Source: Bacteroidales bacterium (GTDB lineage: Bacteria; Bacteroidota; Bacteroidia; Bacteroidales; UBA7960). Taken from it: a stretch of DNA of 6,972 nucleotides. Below the pieces are notes generated by a model. That model ran no database searches and was not told the origin of the DNA. It saw nothing but the letters and a program-made list of their open reading frames with translations. Where the stretch lies: the NCBI GenBank assembly GCA_003560215.1, contig PWIY01000089.1:1-6972 (forward strand). Direction: 5' to 3'. Position 1 is the stretch's first letter; every line of letters begins with the position of its first letter. This document shows positions 1-5,096 of this stretch, in pieces. A program made the translations under genes and the position numbers.

Positions 1-863
1 TCGTGGGCACCCTGGCTGTTGTCCCATGAATCCAGGTGTCCGCCCACCGTGATGATCTCATCGGGATAGTGCGTACCGCGAATCTCACCGATCACATTGT
101 ATGAAAGCACATCCGGAAGCGTGTAACTCGTCGTCCGGACAAAAAGTCTGAGTTCCGGATCCAGGCGAAGCTGGCGGCTAAGCTCATCGGCACCCACAGG
201 GCTGACAGCCAGGGCCGGGATATTCTCTCCGTCGTCATTCAGGCGGGTGACCCCGGTATGGGCATGATCATGACGGGCCGTAGTGGCCGAACGAACCACG
301 GCCGCAGCGGCTCCATAGCGGGCGGCTTCTGCAGGGCCGTGGAAGCGCTGGTCCACGGCTCCGCCATAGGCATCGAACGTATTGTAATGACTCTGATCCA
401 CAGGGCGGTTGAAGAAAACGATTTTGCCTTCCAGTGCCTCCCGGCCCAATTCCTCCAGTTCATCAAGGCCATGCACCTCCACCACCGGTGCAGACAAACC
501 GTCAGGTCCTGTTCCCACAGATCGTCCGAGTGCCACCACGGTAAGCTCCGACGGGCCGAACCGGGGAGAAACAATGCGGGCAATTTCAGGCTCGCCACGG
601 TTCCAGTTTGGCACCATCACCTCCTGCAGGTACACTGAATCCAGGTCCATCTCCAGCATGATCTGCCGGGTTAGTTCAACAGCAGCAGCTGCTTCCGGAG
701 AACCGGATATCCTTCCTTCTGTAGTCTCACAAAGTACCCGGAGGTTCTCGTAAGCCACATCCGAGCCCAGGGCATTGGAAAAAATCGCTTCCACGGTTTC
801 CTCCTGTCCAGGCAGCAGGGAAGCCGGGGCCATCATCAAAATAACAATCAAAAGTTTACGCAT
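1..863 (-). CDS. Secreted M28 metallopeptidase, carboxypeptidase Q-like (3' end cut by window edge)
   Basis: This is probably a zinc exopeptidase of family M28 that releases amino acids from short peptides outside the cytoplasm. The first 287 codons are visible; the stop lies beyond position 1. Translation starts with MRKLLIVILMMAPASLLPG, a Sec signal peptide with no lipobox Cys. Residues about 85-91 (VPNWNRGE) and the PA-like insert at about 125-245, which includes EGKIVFFNRP and AAVVRSATTARHDHAHTG, resemble mammalian carboxypeptidase Q as I recall it. GGHLDSWDNSQGAH at residues 274-287 is the first metal-binding motif, with His276 as zinc ligand and Asp278 beside it. The bridging Asp expected next falls at the window edge. 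The remaining Glu, Asp and His ligands are outside the window, so catalytic integrity cannot be judged. The ATG at 863 is the first start that gives a clean signal peptide. It lies 34 bp after the GH13 stop, with no promoter or terminator visible between them, so co-transcription is likely. Substrate is unknown. Confidence 0.88.
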   Translation of the reverse strand, partial: MRKLLIVILMMAPASLLPGQEETVEAIFSNALGSDVAYENLRVLCETTEGRISGSPEAAAAVELTRQIMLEMDLDSVYLQEVMVPNWNRGEPEIARIVSPRFGPSELTVVALGRSVGTGPDGLSAPVVEVHGLDELEELGREALEGKIVFFNRPVDQSHYNTFDAYGGAVDQRFHGPAEAARYGAAAAVVRSATTARHDHAHTGVTRLNDDGENIPALAVSPVGADELSRQLRLDPELRLFVRTTSYTLPDVLSYNVIGEIRGTHYPDEIITVGGHLDSWDNSQGAH

Positions 864-897
864 AAGGGATCAATTTAAAAAACATATCATCAGAAAA

Positions 898-2751
898 CTA
901 TTGTTGACCGGAATAGAGGACCATACCTGAAACCCCGGGAATTTCAATCTTCAACCTGCCATCTTCAACCACATGGGTATCACCGGTGAAATGACAGGTA
1001 ACCTGCCCGGGTGCATGCCCGCCCACATGCGGAGAAAAAGACAGCTCGTGGGCTTCTTCTCCGCGGTTGATCAATACCACCACCAGGTCATCATCCGTAT
1101 GACGGACAAAAGCCAGAACACCGGCACCATCGTCAGTGGCAGCCAGACTCACATCGCCTGTGCGCAGGGCCCGATGATCTGCACGCAAACGGCCAAGTTC
1201 AGTGTACCAGGCATGCAGGTCATGGTCAAAGGCCACCGTATCGCGCGGCCGGTTACGTGAATAAGGGTGGTTCACCTCATCATCGTAGTCAAACTCAGGC
1301 CACAGCATGGGCTTGCGGTCGTCGGGGTCATCGGCACCCCAGAGACCGGCCTCTGTGCCGTAGAATACCATCGGCGCCCCCGTCCAGGTATACTGAAAAA
1401 GGGAAATCAGGCGCTGCACCTGTCTTTCATCCGCATCGGGTGCGCGCACATCATAGGTATTGTCAATGTCCCTGATCTTACTCATCTCTTTATATGCATG
1501 TTCGTTGTTCACGATCATGCTCGCCAGCCGCTCCGTATCATGCCCGTCCATCAGGTTCTGCATGGCGGCATTCACCTGTTGCGGAAAGTCATCCAGCAGC
1601 CCGGTCAGCCGGTCACCGAATTCCGAAGCGGTTAGTGTTTGGTGAATGAAAAAGGCATGGGTGGCATAGGCCCAGCGATAATTCATCACCACACCAAAAA
1701 GGTCATCACCAACATAATCCCTGGCTGCATCATCCCAAATCTCAGCCACCGTGAAGGCTTCAGGATTGAGCTCGTAAACCAGGTTGTGCCAGTCGCGCCA
1801 GAAATCCTTGCCAAGTTCTTCCACCACGTCAAGGCGCCAGCCATCCACGCCCCGGCTCACATCCCCGTCGGGGGCCATCCAACGCCTGGTCACGTCAAAA
1901 ATGTGCTGTTTCACTTCCGGGTGAATGTCATCACCATCTTCTGTAAATTCAGGCAACCCCGGATACCCCCACCAGCCTTCATACTCAAATCCATCATCAA
2001 GGCTTTCATCAAAACGGGTGATTTTATACCAGTCGCTGTAAGCAGACACCTCCCCATGCTCCCGGATGTCTCTGAATGCCCAGAAATCGCGGCCGGTATG
2101 ATTCCACACCCCGTCAATGATAACCCGGATATTGCGCTCCCTTGCCTGCTCCAGCAAGTCCAGAAACAGTTTATCTGCAGAGGTCCACTGCCAGGTGTCC
2201 GGGTCATTCGGATCCTCCTGTTGCATGATCTCCCAGTCGCCTTCAGGATCTGGCCCGAAGTGCCGGTCGATGTGATGATAATGGCTCGCATCATATTTAT
2301 GAAGCGACACCGCATCAAATACCGGGTTAAAATAAATGGCCGTTACCCCAAGGTCTTCCAGGTAGTCAAGCCTGTCGATCACACCCTGCAAATCGCCGCC
2401 GTAACGACGGGTATATACAAAGTCATAGAACTCAGGGCCTACCCGCTGTTCCCATTCTGACCGCTGATACCAGTCGCCGGTCCAGGGAGAGATTTCCCAC
2501 CCTTCCGGGGCACCCAGGTCGTATCCATGGGGGTCTCCGACCCTTTCAGCAACAGGATCATTTGCGGGATCTGCATTGTGAAATCTTTCGGGGAAAATCT
2601 GGTACCACACCACATTCTGCGCCCAGTCGGGGATATTCGCCCCGGTCTGCACCCTTTCGGTTTCGTGCGCCGGCTCCGGAGATTCACACGAAATAAGCAA
2701 TGTGGCCAGCATCATGCCTGCCATTGCAAGGAAATAGCTCATTGGTTTCAT
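898..2751 (-). CDS. Lipoprotein alpha-amylase family enzyme (GH13, cyclomaltodextrinase/neopullulanase-like)
   Basis: This is a predicted membrane-anchored hydrolase of alpha-1,4-glucans or maltodextrins, 617 aa from the chosen start. The reading frame is open further upstream, to an ATG at 2832. The start at 2751 is preferred because it begins MKPMSYFLAMAGMMLATLL and leads straight into the lipobox LISC with Cys22; longer forms would bury this signal. The (beta/alpha)8 barrel begins near residue 46 with VVWYQIFPERF. All four GH13 regions are intact: DGVWNH (Asp213, Asn217, His218); GVDGWRLD with nucleophile Asp308; AEIW with acid/base Glu337; and GHD with His404 and stabilising Asp405. YGTEAG follows the barrel core, and a beta-rich domain C fills roughly residues 500-617. 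The barrel pattern GGDLQGVIDRLDYLEDLG resembles cyclomaltodextrinases and neopullulanases, but the N-terminal starch-binding domain usual in that group is absent, so the exact substrate is uncertain. It is the first gene of a likely two-gene operon with the M28 peptidase. Whether it sits on the inner membrane, outer membrane or cell surface cannot be told. Confidence 0.93.
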   Translation of the reverse strand: MKPMSYFLAMAGMMLATLLISCESPEPAHETERVQTGANIPDWAQNVVWYQIFPERFHNADPANDPVAERVGDPHGYDLGAPEGWEISPWTGDWYQRSEWEQRVGPEFYDFVYTRRYGGDLQGVIDRLDYLEDLGVTAIYFNPVFDAVSLHKYDASHYHHIDRHFGPDPEGDWEIMQQEDPNDPDTWQWTSADKLFLDLLEQARERNIRVIIDGVWNHTGRDFWAFRDIREHGEVSAYSDWYKITRFDESLDDGFEYEGWWGYPGLPEFTEDGDDIHPEVKQHIFDVTRRWMAPDGDVSRGVDGWRLDVVEELGKDFWRDWHNLVYELNPEAFTVAEIWDDAARDYVGDDLFGVVMNYRWAYATHAFFIHQTLTASEFGDRLTGLLDDFPQQVNAAMQNLMDGHDTERLASMIVNNEHAYKEMSKIRDIDNTYDVRAPDADERQVQRLISLFQYTWTGAPMVFYGTEAGLWGADDPDDRKPMLWPEFDYDDEVNHPYSRNRPRDTVAFDHDLHAWYTELGRLRADHRALRTGDVSLAATDDGAGVLAFVRHTDDDLVVVLINRGEEAHELSFSPHVGGHAPGQVTCHFTGDTHVVEDGRLKIEIPGVSGMVLYSGQQ

Positions 2752-2862
2752 TTTAAAAAAAGGTTCGTGAGTATATGATCTTTGCATTGCATTTTTTTCC
2801 TCAGCGTGCGCGGGGCAAACAAACACGTACATATCTGCCGGACAACCTGTTTAACCCGGGCT

Positions 2863-2915
2863 GCAAACCGGCCACCACCAGCAAACCGCCACCACCAGCA
2901 AACCGGCCACCACCT
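2863..2915. repeat. Three tandem copies of a 17/18-bp unit
   Basis: Three head-to-tail units lie at 2863-2880, 2881-2897 and 2898-2915. The consensus is GCAAACCGGCCACCACCA. The second copy lacks one G and the third ends in T. The array lies in the divergent region between the GH13 and osmC genes, about 110 bp upstream of the GH13 start and about 125 bp upstream of the osmC start. The 17/18 length alternation breaks any conserved reading frame, so it is unlikely to encode a protein repeat. It may be a slippage product or a set of binding sites. A CRISPR array is ruled out because there are no spacers. Confidence 0.85.
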
Positions 2916-2964
2916 ACGAATCCCCCGGCAGACAAAACCATAAAGATAAATGATTTTCGAACGC

Positions 2965-2996
2965 CCGGGAAAGTGAACAAATCCCAACTTTCCCGG
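2965..2996. promoter_or_regulatory. Perfect 10-bp inverted repeat upstream of osmC
   Basis: CCGGGAAAGT at 2965-2974 is matched exactly by its reverse complement ACTTTCCCGG at 2987-2996, with a 12-nt spacer. The element ends 45 bp before the osmC start codon. It could be an operator for a dimeric regulator acting on osmC, on the divergent GH13 operon or on both, or a stem-loop in the osmC leader RNA. There is no T-run after it on the plus strand, so it is not a typical terminator. On the minus strand, TATCTTTA (2948 down to 2941) is one base from the Bacteroidota -7 consensus TAnnTTTG, but no well-spaced -33 element accompanies it, so no promoter is called. The symmetry is seen directly; the role is inference. 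Confidence 0.55.
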
Positions 2997-3041
2997 TTTA
3001 CCATCAAAGCATTTATCACAAACCCGATAAAACATACCAAT

Positions 3042-3470
3042 ATGAGCAAGCATTATGCACAAGCACAATGGGAAGGCAACCTTGCAAAAGGCAAAGGACA
3101 ATACAAACTGGAAACAAGCGGCTATCAGGCCGGGGTTCATTTTTCTTCCCGTTTTGAGGATGACAAATCTGCCTCCAGCCCCGAGGAACTGATCGGTGCG
3201 GCCCATGCCAGTTGTTTCTCCATGGCTTTCGCCCATGCACTCGACACCAGCGGATTTGAGCCGGTAAAAATTGAGACCCGTGCAGAGGTGACACTGGCCA
3301 AACAGGAGGGTGGTTTTGCCATATCCGAAGTTTTGCTGAAATGCAAAGGGGAAGTAAAAGGAATTGACAAGGATAAATTCCTGGAAATCGCCGGACAGGC
3401 AAAAGAAAACTGCCCGGTATCAAAGGCCCTTACAGGGGTGAACATCAAGCTTGAAGCAGAGCTGGTCTGA
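3042..3470 (+). CDS. osmC: OsmC family organic hydroperoxide reductase
   Basis: This is a cytoplasmic thiol peroxidase that reduces organic hydroperoxides using a reactive Cys pair. It is 142 aa, the usual OsmC length. The start MSKHYAQAQWEG aligns with the family N-terminus. The frame is open upstream to 2775, but that extension is low-complexity Pro-rich sequence translated from the tandem repeats and is not expected in the family. Key features are Arg37 in SSRFED, the SPEELIGAAHASCFSMAF block with Glu49 and peroxidatic Cys58, and NCPVSKAL with resolving Cys124. These match E. coli OsmC more closely than Ohr, notably the AAHA-CFSMA and CPVS blocks. An extra Cys101 is present. The gene stands alone on the plus strand, divergent from the GH13 operon, with a terminator 170 bp after its stop. 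OsmC proteins are typically induced by stress; the inverted repeat at 2965-2996 is a possible control site. Confidence 0.95.
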   Translation: MSKHYAQAQWEGNLAKGKGQYKLETSGYQAGVHFSSRFEDDKSASSPEELIGAAHASCFSMAFAHALDTSGFEPVKIETRAEVTLAKQEGGFAISEVLLKCKGEVKGIDKDKFLEIAGQAKENCPVSKALTGVNIKLEAELV

Positions 3471-3740
3471 CAAGCCATCCCCTGACCGGTTTGATGACCC
3501 CATTTGGCATTGTCAGATGATTTACCGAAAACCGGCACCATCAAGCCAGTGATACATGCCGCCAGGATCAACAAAGAAATCCTGCCCCCCGGAACCAACA
3601 ATTACCCCTGATCTTCGGAATTCCAGGCAAAATCTTAACACCACGAGCCACCCGGCAACGGGTCCGGCTTCGTGGTTTTTTTGTTTTTTCGTATCTTGCG
3701 GTGCTGAAAATGGCATGTCCGGCAAGCCCCTGTACAATTT
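3471..3740. other. Intergenic region after osmC, with possible hairpins and a terminator
   Basis: I see no supported gene in these 270 bp. Open frames crossing the area run through the terminator and have unconvincing composition. Two overlapping inverted repeats lie just after the osmC stop. CCGGTTT (3486-3492) can pair with AAACCGG (3529-3535). GGTTTGATG (3488-3496) can pair with CATCAAGCC (3539-3547), with one G-U pair. Because they share bases the two stems are mutually exclusive. They may be chance. The intrinsic terminator at 3641-3689 ends the osmC transcript. The stretch after it, 3690-3740, should hold the promoter for the small ORF and TPR gene, but I found no convincing match to the Bacteroidota -33/-7 consensus. 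Confidence 0.5.
3641..3689 (+). terminator. Rho-independent terminator after osmC
   Basis: A strong hairpin is followed by a T-tract. The outer stem pairs CCACGA and GCC with GGC and TCGTGG, leaving one unpaired T on the right arm. The inner stem pairs ACCCG with CGGGT around a GCAA tetraloop. The base of the stem ends at 3675 and is followed by seven T, one G and six T up to 3689. There is no T-run on the minus-strand side, so it works in the plus direction. It serves osmC, leaving a 170-nt 3' untranslated stretch, and separates that gene from the small ORF and TPR gene. Confidence 0.93.
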
Positions 3741-3914
3741 ATGATCACGCAATTCGTTGTTTCACCTGAATGGCCAATGCACCTTGCAATGAATCTGTTT
3801 CAGGGGCGTACTGACCGGAGAAAATGCAACACCTGCCGGGCAGAGGCAGCAACACAACTGCGCGAAACAGGTCAGAAGATCCGGCCCGCTATACACGATT
3901 TAATGAATGAATAA
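3741..3914 (+). CDS. Small ORF of 57 aa with a CxxC motif, upstream of the TPR gene
   Basis: This is an ATG-to-TAA frame of 57 codons beginning MITQFVVSPEWPMHLAMNLF and ending IHDLMNE. I do not recognise it. It contains CNTC at residues 29-32, a CxxC pair preceded by the basic stretch GRTDRRK, and a charged, probably helical C-terminal half. It has no signal peptide or membrane segment. The frame has a stop at 3705-3707 and no other start before 3741. The stop is followed after only 3 bp by the ATG of the TPR lipoprotein, a spacing typical of translational coupling. It could be a genuine small protein, a leader peptide that sets TPR translation, or a chance frame in the 5' untranslated region. 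A single CxxC pair is too little to call zinc binding. Confidence 0.4.
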   Translation: MITQFVVSPEWPMHLAMNLFQGRTDRRKCNTCRAEAATQLRETGQKIRPAIHDLMNE

Positions 3915-3917
3915 ACA

Positions 3918-5096
3918 ATGAAGCGACTTATATTCCTGGTAATTCTTTTCGGGGGATGCGCATCTTTGAGCCCTCTTCAGAGAAGCCAGCTGATTACCGC
4001 CTTTCACCTCATTGAAGACTCCAATTATAAAGAGGCAGAAGAATATGTGGAGAAAATGATAAACGATGAGGAAGCTGCACAGTGGCCGCGCACATGGCAT
4101 GCCCGGGGGCTTCTTTACCAGAATGCCTACAGGGAAGGGATGCGCCGGAACAACAGGGATCTTTCCGAAATGAAGCCCAATCAGCTGTATGTGGCACATG
4201 AATCCTACGAAAAAGCGCTTGCACTAAATGCCGGCCGGGGTATCCGGAGGCAGATCACACCCAAATATGTGCTTCTGGCCAATGATTTTCAGACAATGGG
4301 GCAGAGAAGGTTCAATGACGGGAAGTATGAGGAAGCCCTTAAGGCTTTTGAAGCGGTGGAGAAAATCAGGCAAAGTGAACTGCTGAACCTCGACACCGAC
4401 ACCAACCTTGTTTACAACATGGCAATGGCTGCCATTGAAGGCAAAGATCACGAAAAAGCCATCAGCTACCTGAATCGGCTGAACGACTACAAATACGGCA
4501 CCAATGTGCCCCATCTGCTGTCAGAGGAGTACCTGCAGCAGGGTGATACCACCCGGGCCAAACATGTGCTGGAGCAGGGAATTCAAACCTATGATGACAA
4601 TGAGGACCTGATCATCCTGCTTGCAAACCTGAATTTTGAACAGGGCCAGGTGGAAGAATCCCTTGACCTGCTTGACCGGAAAACATCAAAATACCCTGAC
4701 AATCACAGGTTTCCATACACCAAAGGATTGATCCTGCAGAAAACCGGAGAATACGAGGAAGCCATCGGTGCTTACGAAAAGTCCCTTGTTCTGGATCCTG
4801 AAAACGCCATTGCCTACGCCCACATAGCCACCTGTTATTACAACATCGGCATTGAAATTGAAGAACATGCAAGAACCCTGGATCAGAACAGGCTGGTGAT
4901 GCAGGAAAGAGAACGGTCAACTGAAGCACTGGAATCAGCTACCACGTGGCTCAACCGGGCCCTGGAGCAAGACAGTGAGGATCCTGAAACCCTTGCCATC
5001 ATCAGTGAACTATCCACCCTCCTTGATATCACTGAAAGAGTTGAAGCCGTGGACGACCCGGAAGAGACAAATGAGGAATCGTCAGATGCTGAGTGA
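3918..5096 (+). CDS. TPR-repeat lipoprotein
   Basis: This is a 392-aa lipid-anchored protein built mostly of tetratricopeptide repeats, which act as protein-binding scaffolds; its partner is unknown. The N-terminus MKRLIFLVILFGGC is a lipoprotein signal with lipobox FGGC and Cys14. TPR-like helical pairs are recognisable at about 32-50, 129-150 (GKYEEALKAFEAVEKI), 173-190 (KDHEKAISYLNRL), 205-225 (GDTTRAKHVLEQGI), 240-258 (GQVEESLDLLDR) and 275-296 (GEYEEAIGAYEKSLVLDPEN), with a weaker one near 336-355. The tail from about 375 is very acidic (VDDPEETNEESSDAE) and probably disordered. The start is fixed by the signal peptide and lies 3 bp after the small ORF. The 3' end overlaps the convergent DUF3078-type gene by 15 bp. 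Proteins of this form are common in Bacteroidota envelopes, but no specific family is recognised, so no function is assigned. Confidence 0.9.
   Translation: MKRLIFLVILFGGCASLSPLQRSQLITAFHLIEDSNYKEAEEYVEKMINDEEAAQWPRTWHARGLLYQNAYREGMRRNNRDLSEMKPNQLYVAHESYEKALALNAGRGIRRQITPKYVLLANDFQTMGQRRFNDGKYEEALKAFEAVEKIRQSELLNLDTDTNLVYNMAMAAIEGKDHEKAISYLNRLNDYKYGTNVPHLLSEEYLQQGDTTRAKHVLEQGIQTYDDNEDLIILLANLNFEQGQVEESLDLLDRKTSKYPDNHRFPYTKGLILQKTGEYEEAIGAYEKSLVLDPENAIAYAHIATCYYNIGIEIEEHARTLDQNRLVMQERERSTEALESATTWLNRALEQDSEDPETLAIISELSTLLDITERVEAVDDPEETNEESSDAE

Noticed and set aside
1639..2460. A 273-codon plus-strand frame antisense to the GH13 gene
   Set aside because: It lies wholly inside a well-supported GH13 gene with intact catalytic motifs. 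The translation has no recognisable domain and looks like a codon-bias shadow.
2752..2832. Longer GH13 start at the ATG at 2832
   Set aside because: It would place 27 residues before a perfectly formed lipoprotein signal peptide; the ATG at 2751 puts the lipobox Cys at the expected position 22.
2863..2915. Tandem units considered as a CRISPR array
   Set aside because: The units are 17-18 bp and directly adjacent with no spacers, and no cas genes are near.
2941..2948. Minus-strand TATCTTTA as a Bacteroidota -7 promoter element for the GH13 operon
   Set aside because: It differs from TAnnTTTG by one base, and the nearest TTTG upstream is about 29 nt away, too far for a -33 element; it also lies about 190 bp before the GH13 start.
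2775..3041. In-frame N-terminal extension of the OsmC protein by 89 residues
   Set aside because: The extension is Pro-rich low-complexity sequence from the tandem repeats and overlaps the GH13 upstream region. OsmC proteins normally start where MSKHYAQAQWEG begins.
3556..3744. A 62-codon plus-strand frame after osmC
   Set aside because: It runs straight through the strong terminator hairpin and T-tract, which produce its WFFCFFV segment.
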